DNA of 64,000 nt from Streptomyces sp. CB01635 (GTDB lineage Bacteria; Actinomycetota; Actinomycetes; Streptomycetales; Streptomycetaceae): the NCBI RefSeq assembly GCF_002803065.1, contig NZ_NNBL01000003.1:889461-953460 (forward strand). The letters run 5' to 3'. Position numbers and translations under genes: made by a program. The number at the start of each line of letters is the position of its first letter. The first letter of the stretch is position 1. Below, piece by piece: positions 44,369-55,382 of this stretch. The notes beneath the pieces were generated by a model. The model ran no database searches, was not told the DNA's origin, and saw nothing but the letters and a program-made list of their open reading frames with translations.

Positions 44369-46117
44369 ATGGCCGCGCTCGAACCCACGCCCGCCGACAG
44401 CGAGGCGCCGCTGCGCTCCCGCGCCTGGTTCGGCGACGGCGGCAAGAACGGCTTCATCTCCCGCCACCATCTGCGCGCGATGGGCCGCGGCGGTCACAAC
44501 TTCGACGGCCGCCCGGTCATCGGCATCTGCAACACGTTCTCCGAACTGACGCCCTGCAACGGCCACCTCCAGCTCATCGCGGACGCCGTGAAGCGCGGCG
44601 TCCTCCAGGCCGGCGGCTTCCCTCTCGAATTCCCCGCCATGTCCCTGGGCGAGCCGTTCCTGCGCCCCACCTCGATGCTCTACCGCAACCTCGCCGCGAT
44701 GGAGATCGAGGAACAGATACGGGCCAACCCCCTGGACGCCGTCGTCCTGCTCACCGGCTGCGACAAGACCACCCCCGCCGCCCTCATGGGCGCCGCGAGC
44801 GCGGGCGTCCCCGCGATCGTCTTCACCGGCGGCCCGATGCTCAACGGGCGATTCCAGGGCCGCAACGTCGGCTCCGGCACGGACATCTGGCGCATGACCG
44901 AGGAACTGCGGGCCGGGACCATCACCCAGGAGGAGTTCACCGAGTTCGAGAGCTCCCTCAACCGAAGCGCCGGTCACTGCATGACGATGGGCACCGCCTC
45001 CACCATGGCGTGCCTGACCGAGGCCCTCGGCATGATGCTCCCCGGCGGCTCGGGCCTGCCCGCGGTCGACGCACGCCGCGGCACCCTCGCCGAGGAGACC
45101 GGCGCCCGCGCCGTCGCACTCGCCGGCAGCGACCTCACCCCGGGGCGCATCATGACGCGCGCCGCCTTCGAGAACGCCATCCGGATCAACGCGGCCATCG
45201 GCGGTTCCACCAACGCCGTCGTCCACCTCCTCGCCATCGCGGGCCGACTCGGCGTGCCGCTCGCCCTCGACGACTTCGACCGTCTCGGCGCCGAACTCCC
45301 GCTGCTCATCGACCTGATGCCGTCGGGGCGCTTCCTCATGGAGGAGTTCGCGTACGCCGGCGGGCTGCCCGCACTCGTCAACGACCTGCGCGACCGGCTC
45401 CACCGCGACACGGTCACCGTCACCGGACGCGGACTCGTCGACAACTGCGAGGGCGCGCAGGTCCACGACCGTGAGGTGATCCGCCCCATGGACCGCCCGG
45501 TGCAGCCCGCCGGCACCGGCACCGCCGTCCTGCGCGGCAACCTCGCCCCGAACGGCGCCGTCATCAAGCAGTCTGCCGCCGACCCGAAGCTGCTCAGCCA
45601 CACCGGGCCCGCGCTCGTCTTCGACTCGCTGGAGGACTACCTCGCCGTCGCCGAGGACCCCGACCTGGACGTCACCGCCGACACCGTCCTCATCGTCCGC
45701 AACACCGGCCCCAAGGGCTACCCCGGTATGCCGGAGGTCGGCAACCTCCAGCTCCCGAAGAAGCTCCTGGACGCAGGCGTGCGGGACATGGTCCGCATCT
45801 CCGACGCCCGCATGTCCGGCACCGCCTTCGGCACCTGCGTCCTGCACGTCGCGCCCGAGGCCGCGGTCGGCGGCCCGCTCGCCCTTGTACGCACGGGGGA
45901 CGACGTACGCCTCGACGTGCCCGCGCGACGCCTCGACGTACTGGTCGAGGACGCGGAGCTGGAGCGGCGCCGCACCGCGTGGCAGCCGCCGGCACCGCCC
46001 GCCGACCGCGGCTGGACCTACCTCTACACCCAGCACGTCACCCAGGCAGACACGGGCGTGGACCTCGACTTCCTGGTCGGCGCCAGCGACTCCGCCCCGC
46101 CCCGTCAGGCGTTCTGA
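44369..46117 (+). CDS. IlvD/Edd family dehydratase, probably sugar-acid dehydratase
   Basis: The 582-residue Fe-S dehydratase has cluster cysteines in GICNTFSELTPCNGHL, LLTGCDKTTPA and SAGHCMTMGTAST, with the later conserved GGSTNAVVHLLAIA and SDARMSGTAFGTCVLHVAPE. Length and neighbours (ACS transporter, DHDPS-family lyase, GntR) favour a pentonate or hexonate dehydratase (L-arabinonate/D-xylonate type), not branched-chain amino-acid synthesis. It would form a 2-keto-3-deoxy acid. RBS GGAAGGA before the ATG. Confidence 0.9.
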   Translation: MAALEPTPADSEAPLRSRAWFGDGGKNGFISRHHLRAMGRGGHNFDGRPVIGICNTFSELTPCNGHLQLIADAVKRGVLQAGGFPLEFPAMSLGEPFLRPTSMLYRNLAAMEIEEQIRANPLDAVVLLTGCDKTTPAALMGAASAGVPAIVFTGGPMLNGRFQGRNVGSGTDIWRMTEELRAGTITQEEFTEFESSLNRSAGHCMTMGTASTMACLTEALGMMLPGGSGLPAVDARRGTLAEETGARAVALAGSDLTPGRIMTRAAFENAIRINAAIGGSTNAVVHLLAIAGRLGVPLALDDFDRLGAELPLLIDLMPSGRFLMEEFAYAGGLPALVNDLRDRLHRDTVTVTGRGLVDNCEGAQVHDREVIRPMDRPVQPAGTGTAVLRGNLAPNGAVIKQSAADPKLLSHTGPALVFDSLEDYLAVAEDPDLDVTADTVLIVRNTGPKGYPGMPEVGNLQLPKKLLDAGVRDMVRISDARMSGTAFGTCVLHVAPEAAVGGPLALVRTGDDVRLDVPARRLDVLVEDAELERRRTAWQPPAPPADRGWTYLYTQHVTQADTGVDLDFLVGASDSAPPRQAF

Positions 46118-46126
46118 GGATCCGTC

Positions 46127-47104
46127 ATGAGTACTGAAGAATCAGAGGAGTTGACGAAAGACTGCAAGAAGTCGGCGAAGGACGTCGACTCCCTCGTTCG
46201 CGGAGTCTCACCCGTGCTCGAAGTCCCCTTCCGTGACGACGGCGCTCTCGACCCCGACGGCTTCGCCACGGTCGTCGACCGCGTCCTCGCCACCGGCGTC
46301 GGCTCCGTGATGTTCCCGGGCTTCGCGAGCGAGTTCCACAAGCTCGACGCGGGGGAGCGGGACCTCCTCACCGGCCTGCTCCTGGAGCGCACCCGCGGCC
46401 GGGCGGACGCCGCCGCGATCGTGTCCGTCCCCGACCATGCCACCCGGCACGCCGTCGCTCAGGCCGTCAGCGCCGCCGAGCGCGGGGCCGACGCGGTCAA
46501 CGTCCTGCCGCCGCACTTCCTCGGTCCCTCACGGGACGCCGTACTCACCCACGTGCGATCGGTGCTCGCCGCCGTGGACCCGCTGCCCGTCGTCGTCCAG
46601 TACGCCCCCGCCCAGACAGGCACCGCACTGGACGCACCCACCCTGCACACCCTCGCCGCGGAACACCCCAACCTCCGCTGGGTGAAGGTCGAGTCGGCCC
46701 CGCCCGGACGCCTCATCGCGGCACTCGCTCAGGGAGAGCGCCCGCTGCCCGCCCTCGTCGGCTACGCCGGTCTCCAGCTCCCCGATGCCCTGCGCCGCGG
46801 CGCGGTCGGCGTCCAACCTGGCTGCTCCTTCACGGAGTTGTACGTGGAGCTGTGGCGCCGCTGGGAACGCGGCGACGAGACCGGCGCCGTCGCCCTGCAC
46901 ACCCGCATGACGCCGTACCTCTCCTACTGGATGCAGGGTGTCGAGCTGATCGTCGCGGCCGAGAAGGAGATCTCCGTGCGCCGCGGCTGGTTCGGGTCCG
47001 CGCACTGCCGGGCACCCGGGCACACCCTCGACAGCGAGGAGATCGCCATGATCGACCGGTTCTGCGCCGAGTTCGCCGAAATGGTGCCTGAGCTGCTGCG
47101 ATGA
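46127..47104 (+). CDS. DapA-family lyase/dehydratase (2-keto-3-deoxy acid type)
   Basis: The 325-residue protein of the dihydrodipicolinate synthase family is a TIM barrel. VSPVLEVPFRDDGALD and GVGSVMFPGFASEF lie at the substrate loop, QYAPAQTG replaces YNxPxRTG (the Tyr is kept), and the Schiff-base lysine is in RWVKVES. It starts nine bases after the dehydratase stop with GAGGATC as RBS. It is expected to cleave or dehydrate the 2-keto-3-deoxy sugar acid made by that enzyme. Whether it is an aldolase or a dehydratase cannot be decided. Confidence 0.88.
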   Translation: MSTEESEELTKDCKKSAKDVDSLVRGVSPVLEVPFRDDGALDPDGFATVVDRVLATGVGSVMFPGFASEFHKLDAGERDLLTGLLLERTRGRADAAAIVSVPDHATRHAVAQAVSAAERGADAVNVLPPHFLGPSRDAVLTHVRSVLAAVDPLPVVVQYAPAQTGTALDAPTLHTLAAEHPNLRWVKVESAPPGRLIAALAQGERPLPALVGYAGLQLPDALRRGAVGVQPGCSFTELYVELWRRWERGDETGAVALHTRMTPYLSYWMQGVELIVAAEKEISVRRGWFGSAHCRAPGHTLDSEEIAMIDRFCAEFAEMVPELLR

Positions 47105-47217
47105 TGCCGCGGGCACGCCACACCCGGTGCTCCGATTCCCACCGGAGGTGTGACAATCGACAACGCACCGGCACGGGATCACCGGCACACGATGCACACG
47201 ACGACACAGGGAGTGGC

Positions 47218-47937
47218 GTGGAACTTCAGGGCCTGCACGGGCAGGTGGTCGACCGGATCGGCCTGTCCCTCGCGGCGGACGAGATCCGCGCCGGGGAGGT
47301 CCTGCGCCTGGAGGACGTCCAGGAGCGGTACGGCGTCTCGCGCACGGTCGCGCGTGAGGCCGTCCGCGTGCTCGAGTCCAAGCGGGCGGTGACCAGCCGC
47401 CCCCGCATCGGCATCACGGTCCGCCCGATGCCCGAGTGGAACCTCTACGACCCCCAGGTCATCCGCTGGCGCCTCGCCTCGCCCCGCCGCGAGGTCCAGC
47501 TGCGCGAACTGGCGGAGCTGCGGGCCGCAGTGGAGCCGTCCGCGGCGGCCCTCGCCGCGGCGAGCGGTGACGCGGAGGCCCGGCAGGCGCTGTCGGAGCA
47601 CGCCCGTGTCATGGCGAGCGCGGCCCGGGCCGGCGACAGCGCCGGATTCGTCGAGGCGGACGCGGCCTTCCACCGAGCGCTGCTCGGCGCATCGGGCAAC
47701 GGCATGTTCGCCCAGCTCGCGGAGGTGACACAGGAACTTCTCGTGGCCCGCCGCGAGCTGTCCCTGATGCCGCACGACATCGACATGGCTGCCGTACGCC
47801 GCCACCAGGAGGTGGCCGAAGCGGTGGCCGCGGGCCGCTCGGCCGAAGCGGCGCAGGCGGTGACGGCCATCGTCAACGCGGCCCACAGCGAGGTCCAAGA
47901 CCTACTGGCGGGCGGGTCCTGCGGGTACGGGGTCTGA
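47218..47937 (+). CDS. GntR family regulator (FadR/DgoR-like)
   Basis: The 239-residue regulator has an N-terminal winged helix: DEIRAGEVLRLEDVQERYGVSRTVAREAVRVLESKRAV, a typical GntR HTH with SRTVAREA. An all-helical FCD ligand domain follows, with ELAELRAAVEPSAAALAA and DAAFHRALLGASGN (metal-binding Asp/His). The GTG start follows CAGGGAG; longer in-frame starts lack homology. DgoR-like members repress galactonate and related sugar-acid genes. It probably controls this module, binding in the 44.2-44.4 kb gap (inference). Confidence 0.9.
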   Translation: MELQGLHGQVVDRIGLSLAADEIRAGEVLRLEDVQERYGVSRTVAREAVRVLESKRAVTSRPRIGITVRPMPEWNLYDPQVIRWRLASPRREVQLRELAELRAAVEPSAAALAAASGDAEARQALSEHARVMASAARAGDSAGFVEADAAFHRALLGASGNGMFAQLAEVTQELLVARRELSLMPHDIDMAAVRRHQEVAEAVAAGRSAEAAQAVTAIVNAAHSEVQDLLAGGSCGYGV

Positions 47938-47959
47938 GGGGGAGGCGCAACCAGTCCCC

Positions 47960-47988
47960 TTGATCGCTTTCTGGGCGGCGCATAGGCT
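47960..47988 (+). promoter_or_regulatory. Promoter giving a leaderless transcript
   Basis: TTGATC (47960-47965), 17-base spacer, TAGGCT (47983-47988), then nine bases to the ATG at 47998. No ribosome binding site lies between, so transcription should begin at or very near the start codon. Confidence 0.55.
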
Positions 47989-47997
47989 CTCGTACCC

Positions 47998-49161
47998 ATG
48001 GGCACGGGGGAACAGGGCAACGGGCGGCAGGCGTGGCTCGGCCGGTTGATCAGGCATCGTGGAGTCGCAGCGCTGCTGGCCGGGGCGGCGGGGCTGGCCG
48101 TTCTGGGCGCGGTGTTCGTCGTACTGCCGGGTGTGGTGGTCGACCACGATCTCGCGGGGGCGAGTGTCGCCGCGCAAGATCGCCTGAAGGCGGTGAACGA
48201 TGTCCGTACGGCGCTTCTGCAGGCGGCGGGCGGTCTCGTCGTACTCTTCGGCGCCTACGCCACATGGCGGCAACTGCGGGTGAGTCAGGACGGTTTGCGT
48301 GCCACCCAGGAGGGCTATGTGACCGACCGGTTCAGCCGGGCGGTCGACCAGCTCGGCAGCGACAAGCTGGACGTGCGCATCGGCGGGCTGCACGCGCTGT
48401 GGCGGATCGCGGAGCAGTCGGCTCGCGACCGGGAGGCCATCATCTCCATCCAGGCCGCCTATCTGCGTACGCACCTGCCCTGGCCACTCACCGGTCCGGA
48501 GTCGCCGGCGGCGAACGTGCCCATCAACGACATCGCCCCCCTGGAGACCCGCGCGGCCGACGCCCAGGTGGCGCTGACCGCGCTCGGTGTGCTGTGTCAA
48601 CACAGGGAGCAGGCCTGGGTCAATCTCGGCAGCACCGACTTGCGACGGGCCGACTGCGACGGCCTGTGGTTCCCCGAGGTCAACCTCGACGGCGCCTGTA
48701 TGGAAGCGGCGGGCCTGTACCGCACCAATCTCACCCAGGCATCCCTGGTCGCGGTCAACATGCGGCACGCCGACCTCGCGACTGCGACTCTCCGCCGGGC
48801 TCGCTGCACTCTGGCCGACCTGCGGGGCGCGAAGCTGGTCGCAACCGACCTGCGTGACGCCGACTTCACCGAGACCGACCTGCGCGAGGCAAACCTGCGC
48901 AAAGCCGACGCCCAGGGCGCGGTCTTCCGTCATGCCGACCTCCGCCTGGCCGACTTGCGCGGCACCGACCTGAGGACCGCCGACCTTCTCGAAGCACGCC
49001 TGACAGGCGCCGTGGCCAGCGAGCGGACTCGCTGGCCCGTCGGCTTCGATCACTCGGCCGCCGGGGTCGTCGACACCGACGACCCCGGCCCAGAGCCCTC
49101 GCCTCTGCTCCAGCCACCAGGGATGACGCAGCAGGCACCGCCACTGCGGTCCACACCTTGA
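47998..49161 (+). CDS. Membrane pentapeptide-repeat protein
   Basis: The 387-residue protein has two N-terminal membrane spans (~22-48 and ~73-90) and a helical linker with GYVTDRFSRAVDQLGSDKLDVRIGGLHALWRIA, common before pentapeptide repeats in Streptomyces. From ~200 to ~340 comes a right-handed beta-helix of A(D/N)LxxA units such as ADLRGAKLVATDLRDADF. The C-terminal 45 residues are Pro-rich. Its function is unknown; such proteins are thought to be scaffolds. It lacks a ribosome binding site and appears to be translated from a leaderless mRNA. Confidence 0.9.
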   Translation: MGTGEQGNGRQAWLGRLIRHRGVAALLAGAAGLAVLGAVFVVLPGVVVDHDLAGASVAAQDRLKAVNDVRTALLQAAGGLVVLFGAYATWRQLRVSQDGLRATQEGYVTDRFSRAVDQLGSDKLDVRIGGLHALWRIAEQSARDREAIISIQAAYLRTHLPWPLTGPESPAANVPINDIAPLETRAADAQVALTALGVLCQHREQAWVNLGSTDLRRADCDGLWFPEVNLDGACMEAAGLYRTNLTQASLVAVNMRHADLATATLRRARCTLADLRGAKLVATDLRDADFTETDLREANLRKADAQGAVFRHADLRLADLRGTDLRTADLLEARLTGAVASERTRWPVGFDHSAAGVVDTDDPGPEPSPLLQPPGMTQQAPPLRSTP

Positions 49162-49293
49162 ACAGGACGCCCCCGTCAAGACCGCGGCGACCGCGCTCCG
49201 TCCGACCGGGGGCCACTCGCCGTACTGCGGGTCCGTCGCGCGCGCCGGTCCGGGGCGCCGCCGTTTTCGGGAACGTCCCCGGAGTGTGAGGGG

Positions 49294-49329
49294 AGCGGGG
49301 CCCGGCCCGCGCACGTGCCGGGCCCCGCT
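49294..49329. terminator. Terminator between pentapeptide gene and TauD remnant
   Basis: A perfect 13-base-pair stem (49294-49306 with 49317-49329) with a ten-base loop, followed by TCCTG. It can act in both directions. Confidence 0.82.
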
Positions 49330-49348
49330 TCCTGATCGGCCTCAGGCC

Positions 49349-49591
49349 TTACGAGGCCGAGTTCCCCGAAGCGATGGCGAACGCCGGGTCCGGTACGGAT
49401 TCCGCGGCCAGCAGTACCGAGGAACGTCCGTCGACACCAATCGGCACGTCGCCGTCGATCGTCACGCGGCGCAGCTTGCGCTCGTGTTCGTCGGAGTCGT
49501 CCTCGCCGTAGTGCTGCGTGGCGCGGTTGTCCCAGAGGGCGACGTCGCCCTCCTGCGATTGCCAGCGCACCGTGTTCTCGGGGCGCTCGAT
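49349..49591 (-). pseudogene. TauD-family dioxygenase, C-terminal fragment
   Basis: Minus-strand residues with RPENTVRW, GDVALWDNRATQHYGEDD (metal-ligand His region) and RRVTIDGDVPIGVDG match the C-terminal third of Fe(II)/2-oxoglutarate dioxygenases of the TauD/AtsK group, and a natural stop ends it. Upstream of the homologous part the frame becomes antisense to a second TauD fragment lying on the plus strand. The gene is broken: no N-terminal two-thirds and no start. Confidence 0.75.
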
Positions 49592-49595
49592 GTGC

Positions 49596-49667
49596 GAGTT
49601 CCTCACCGAGCACCCAGTGGTCCGCGTGCACCCGGAGACCGGTGAGCGCGTGCTACTGCTCGGCAAG
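49596..49667 (+). pseudogene. TauD-family dioxygenase, inverted middle fragment
   Basis: Plus-strand codons spell EFLTEHPVVRVHPETGERV then LLLGK, the segment that in intact TauD proteins precedes the C-terminal RPENTVRW part by ~25 residues. It abuts the minus-strand C-terminal fragment (gap of four bases) but points the other way, so this piece has been inverted. The frame then loses similarity. Confidence 0.7.
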
Positions 49668-49914
49668 CGCACCGCGCCCGGACAGCGTGCATCAGCTCAT
49701 CGGCATGGCGCCGTTCCAGGGCATCAGCGTCGGCCGTCGACCGCAAGTCTCGGGTGTCCTGGCCGGTGCACGAGCGCCACGGCAGCTTCCGGCACACGGG
49801 GAGACTCAGGTCCGTGACCTACCGCCCGGGAGCGGCCGTGCCCAACTCCCCGGCGGCCGTGGCCGCCGCCCTGCGTGAGGCTGCGGCGGCCTTCGAGTGG
49901 CGTCTGGACGGTCC
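49668..49914. other. Decayed sequence between TauD fragments and glgB
   Basis: Open frames on the plus strand (for example 49754-49993, which runs into glgB antisense) have no recognised domain. It may contain eroded remains of the dioxygenase or of another gene. Confidence 0.4.
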
Positions 49915-52179
49915 TCAGGCCGGCCGCAGCCACACCGTGGCCAGCGGCGGCACTGTCAGCTGGAGCGAGACGGGCCGGCCGTGGCTCGGCTGAGGGTCCG
50001 GCTTGAGGACGCCGGCGTTGACGACGTCGCCGCCGCCGTACCTTGCCGCGTCCGTGTTCAGGACCTCGAACCAGCCGGGGACCGAGTCCGGCACGCCGAG
50101 CCGGTAGTTCTCGCGGACCGCCGGGGAGAAGTTGCACACGGCCAGCAGGGGCGCGCCGTCCGCCGCGAACCGCAGGAACGCGAGGACGTTGTCGTCGGCC
50201 GCGTCCGCGGTGATCCACGAGAACCCCTCGGGCGTGGTGTCCCGTTCCCAGAGGGCGGGCGCGGCCGCGTACTCGTGGTTGAGGTCGCGCACCAGGTCGA
50301 GGACCCCGCGGTGGTCCGGCTCGGCTTCGTAGGCCGGGTCGAGGAGCCACCAGTCCGGGCCGTGCCCCTCCGACCACTCGGCCCCCTGCGCGAACTCCTG
50401 TCCCATGAAGAGGAGTTGCTTGCCCGGGTGGGCCCACATGAAGCCGAGGTACGCGCGGTGGTCGGCTCGCCGCTGCCACCAGTCGCCGGACATCTTCGAC
50501 ACGAGCGCGCGTTTGCCGTGCACCACTTCGTCGTGCGAGAGGGGAAGCAGATAGTTCTCGCTGTAGGCGTACACCATCGAGAACGTCAGCTCGTTGTGGT
50601 GGTACTTGCGGTGCACGGGCTCGTGCGCGATGTACTGCAGCGAGTCATGGCTCCAGCCCATGTTCCACTTCAGGCCGAAGCCGAGGCCACCGAAACCGCC
50701 GGGGCCGACGTGGTGGGTCGGCCGCGTGACGCCGTCCCACGCGGTCGACTCCTCGGCGATCGTCACGACGCCCGGGCAGCGGCGGTACACCGTCGCGTTC
50801 ATCTCCTGGAGGAAGGCCACGGCGTCGAGGTTCTCGCGGCCGCCGTGCTCGTTCGGCGACCACTGGCCTTCCTCGCGTGAGTAGTCGAGGTAGAGCATGG
50901 AGGCGACGGCGTCGACGCGCAGGCCGTCGATGTGGAACTCCTCGCACCAGTACACGGCGTTGGCGACCAGGAAGTTGCGGACCTCCTTGCGGCCGTAGTC
51001 GAACTCGAGGGTGCCCCAGTCCGGGTGCTCGGCGCGGCGCGGGTCCTGCGGCTCGTACAGGGCGGTGCCGTCGAAGCCCGCCAGCGCCCAGTCGTCCTTC
51101 GGGAAGTGGGCCGGCACCCAGTCCACGATCACGCCGATGCCTGCCTGGTGCAGGGTGTCGACGAGGTGGCGGAAGTCGTCGGGGGAGCCCATGCGGGACG
51201 TCGGGGCGTAGAAGCCGGTGACCTGGTAGCCCCACGACCCGCCGAAGGGGTGCTCGGCCACGGGCATGAACTCGACGTGGGTGAAGCCGAGATCGCTCAC
51301 GTAGGTGGCGAGCTGGTCGGCGAGTTCGCGGTAGTTCGTGCCCGGGCGCCAGGAGGGCAGATGGACCTCGTACACCGAGAAGGGCGCCTCGTGCACCGGG
51401 CGCTGCCCGCGCTTCTTCATCCACGCGGAGTCCCCCCACGTGTGGGACGACTCCGTCACGACGGACGCGGTCGCGGGCGGCACCTCGGTACGCCGGGCCA
51501 GCGGGTCCGCGCGCACGGTGTGTGAACCGTCGGGGCGCGTGATGTCGAACTTGTACAGCGCTCCCTCGCCGATGCCCGGCAGGAAAAGCTCCCACACGCC
51601 CGACGAGCCGAGCGACCGCATCGGGAACGCGGTGCCGTCCCAGGCGCAGAAGTCCCCGCAGACGCGTACGCCCCGCGCGTTCGGCGCCCACACCGTGAAC
51701 CGGGTGCCCGCGACCCCTTCGTGCGTCATCGGCTGGGCGCCCAGAGCGGTCCACAGCTCCTCGTGCCGCCCCTCGCCGATCAGATGCAGGTCGAACTCCC
51801 CGAGCGCGGGCAGGAAGCGATAGGGGTCATCCACCTCCCGCTCGTCCCCGTCGTACGTCACGAGCAGCGTGTACGCGGGAATCGCGTCGAGCGGCAGCAC
51901 CCCGGCGAAGAGACCGTCACCCTCGTCATGGAGTTCCGCGCGCCGGCCCTTGATCGACACGGCGACGGCCTGGGCATAAGGCCGCAGCACCCGGAATGCG
52001 ACACCGCCGTCCACCGGGTGCGCGCCGAGCAGGGAGTGCGGGTCGTGATGCTCACCCCACAGCAGGCGTCCGCGGTCCGCCCCGTCCAGAACGGGGGCGG
52101 GCAGGACTTTGAGGCGACCGGGGCCGGGCTTGTCGGACAGGCCGACAGCCTTGGGGGCGGAGGTCTTGCGAGCTGCCAC
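49915..52179 (-). CDS. glgB: 1,4-alpha-glucan branching enzyme
   Basis: The 754-residue GH13_9 enzyme makes alpha-1,6 branches in glycogen-like glucan. The N-terminal N1 beta domain and CBM48 come first ([17 protein letters not shown] ~161). The barrel follows: [15 protein letters not shown], nucleophile Asp423 in [11 protein letters not shown], Glu476 in TIAEEST and Asp550 in [13 protein letters not shown] start with GAGGAGA eight bases upstream. Last gene of glgE-treS-mak-glgB, where it branches the linear glucan extended by GlgE. Confidence 0.97.
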   Translation of the reverse strand: MAARKTSAPKAVGLSDKPGPGRLKVLPAPVLDGADRGRLLWGEHHDPHSLLGAHPVDGGVAFRVLRPYAQAVAVSIKGRRAELHDEGDGLFAGVLPLDAIPAYTLLVTYDGDEREVDDPYRFLPALGEFDLHLIGEGRHEELWTALGAQPMTHEGVAGTRFTVWAPNARGVRVCGDFCAWDGTAFPMRSLGSSGVWELFLPGIGEGALYKFDITRPDGSHTVRADPLARRTEVPPATASVVTESSHTWGDSAWMKKRGQRPVHEAPFSVYEVHLPSWRPGTNYRELADQLATYVSDLGFTHVEFMPVAEHPFGGSWGYQVTGFYAPTSRMGSPDDFRHLVDTLHQAGIGVIVDWVPAHFPKDDWALAGFDGTALYEPQDPRRAEHPDWGTLEFDYGRKEVRNFLVANAVYWCEEFHIDGLRVDAVASMLYLDYSREEGQWSPNEHGGRENLDAVAFLQEMNATVYRRCPGVVTIAEESTAWDGVTRPTHHVGPGGFGGLGFGLKWNMGWSHDSLQYIAHEPVHRKYHHNELTFSMVYAYSENYLLPLSHDEVVHGKRALVSKMSGDWWQRRADHRAYLGFMWAHPGKQLLFMGQEFAQGAEWSEGHGPDWWLLDPAYEAEPDHRGVLDLVRDLNHEYAAAPALWERDTTPEGFSWITADAADDNVLAFLRFAADGAPLLAVCNFSPAVRENYRLGVPDSVPGWFEVLNTDAARYGGGDVVNAGVLKPDPQPSHGRPVSLQLTVPPLATVWLRPA

Positions 52180-52243
52180 GGTTCTGTCTCCTCGGGGGGT
52201 GAGCGAGTCCTGCAGGCGGACGGCGGGGTTGCCGCCGCCTGGG

Positions 52244-53614
52244 TCAGCGGGGTTCGGCGAGGCGGCTGATCGCCGCCATCGGCACAGGCAACCAGTCGGG
52301 CCGGTGCCGTGCCTCGTACAGCACTTCGTAAAGGGCCCGGTCCGTCTCGAAGGCGCGGAGCAGGTCGGGTTCCTCGCGCGGGTCCGACTTCGACTCGGCC
52401 GCGTAGCCGGCGCAGTAGGCGTCCCGGCAGCGCAGCGACCACTCGGGCCGCCAGGGCAGACGGGTGCGGGCCGCGTAGTCGAAGGAGCGGAGCATGCCCG
52501 CCACGTCGCGTACGGGGGACTGCGCGTGGCGGCGTTCGGCGAGCGGGCGGGCCGGCTCGCCCTCGAAGTCGATGACGAACCACTGCTGCCCCGACCACAG
52601 CACCTGCCCCAGATGGAGGTCGCCGTGGATCCGCTGCGCGGGCCACGCCGAGTCGACGAGCGCGAACGCGTCGAACGCGGCCCGCAGCCCGGGCGCGTGC
52701 GGAAGTACCGCGGGCACGGAACGGGCCGTGGATTCCAGGCGTTCGGTCATCGCCTCCGCCAGGTGCCGGTTGCGGTGCGGCACAGGGGCGTCGACCGGGA
52801 ATGCCGCGGTCAGCGCGAGATGGATCTCGGCGGTCGCCCGACCCAGTTCGTACGCCTCGTCGGTGAAGTCCCTGCCGGAGGCGAGCGACCGGAGCGCGAG
52901 GGTCCAGCCGTCGTCCGCGTCGGGCAGGAACGGCTGGAGGACGCCGAGCGTCGCCTTCTGGGGCTGAGAGGTGCGGAACCACGCCACGGGTCCCGGCACG
53001 CGGGTGCAGCCCTGCCGGGCGAGCGCCCAGGGCACTTCCAGATCCGGGTTGACGCCGGCCTGGACGCGCCGGAAGACCTTCAGGATGAACGAATCCCCGT
53101 ACACCAGCGACGTGTTGGACTGTTCGGCGTCGAGGACGCGTGGCGTGAGCCCGGCGGGGACGGTGACCTGCGGGTCGCGTTCGAAGCGCAGGGGGCCCGC
53201 CGCGGCCGGGTGGCGCAGCCGCTCCAGGAGCAGCCCGGCCGACCGGGGCTCCTGGAGGGCGTCGTACACCATGAGGCCGGTCAGCGGGCCCTCGGTCGCG
53301 CGGCCGATGAAGGCCGGCGCGAGCGAGGGCGGCAGCATCTCCCGTACGCCGAGCAGGAGTTGGTAGAGATTGTCGGCCGGGGGTGTGCCCGAGCCGGAGC
53401 GGGTCGCCTGCGCGGCGTGCTCCGCGCGCACCAGCAGGTGCAGGCAGCCCGGGTGCAGCTCGGTCATCGAGGCCAGGGTCAGCCCGGTGACGGGCCGGCC
53501 CTTCCCCGCGAACCAGCGCTGCCGCGGCAGCCATTCGTGCAGCAGACCGGCGAGTGAGTTCAGCAGCAGAGAGGGGCTGACGCCGGTCGGACTCTGCAGT
53601 GCGGCCTTGGGCAT
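52244..53614 (-). CDS. mak: Maltokinase (Pep2)
   Basis: The 456-residue kinase phosphorylates maltose to maltose 1-phosphate with [13 protein letters not shown] is the N-terminal cap signature, SFILKVFRR (Lys179) binds [17 protein letters not shown] (His330, Asp332) is the catalytic loop and VIDFEGEP binds metal. RBS AAAGGAG before the ATG. Between treS and glgB in the GlgE operon: TreS makes maltose from trehalose and this enzyme passes it to GlgE. Confidence 0.95.
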   Translation of the reverse strand: MPKAALQSPTGVSPSLLLNSLAGLLHEWLPRQRWFAGKGRPVTGLTLASMTELHPGCLHLLVRAEHAAQATRSGSGTPPADNLYQLLLGVREMLPPSLAPAFIGRATEGPLTGLMVYDALQEPRSAGLLLERLRHPAAAGPLRFERDPQVTVPAGLTPRVLDAEQSNTSLVYGDSFILKVFRRVQAGVNPDLEVPWALARQGCTRVPGPVAWFRTSQPQKATLGVLQPFLPDADDGWTLALRSLASGRDFTDEAYELGRATAEIHLALTAAFPVDAPVPHRNRHLAEAMTERLESTARSVPAVLPHAPGLRAAFDAFALVDSAWPAQRIHGDLHLGQVLWSGQQWFVIDFEGEPARPLAERRHAQSPVRDVAGMLRSFDYAARTRLPWRPEWSLRCRDAYCAGYAAESKSDPREEPDLLRAFETDRALYEVLYEARHRPDWLPVPMAAISRLAEPR

Positions 53615-53669
53615 GGCGACGACTCCTTTCGAGGGCGGACAGACGGACCCAGGGGCGTGGGGCCGCCGG

Positions 53670-55378
<1,709 letters not shown>

Positions 55379-55382
<4 letters not shown>

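Noticed and set aside
42893..46036. 1047-codon minus-strand frame joining an antisense stretch to the MFS transporter
   Set aside because: Only the part from 44215 downward is homologous to transporters; the rest is antisense to the dehydratase gene.
49754..49993. Plus-strand frame of 79 codons next to the TauD fragments
   Set aside because: No ribosome binding site, no recognised domain, and it runs antisense into the end of glgB.
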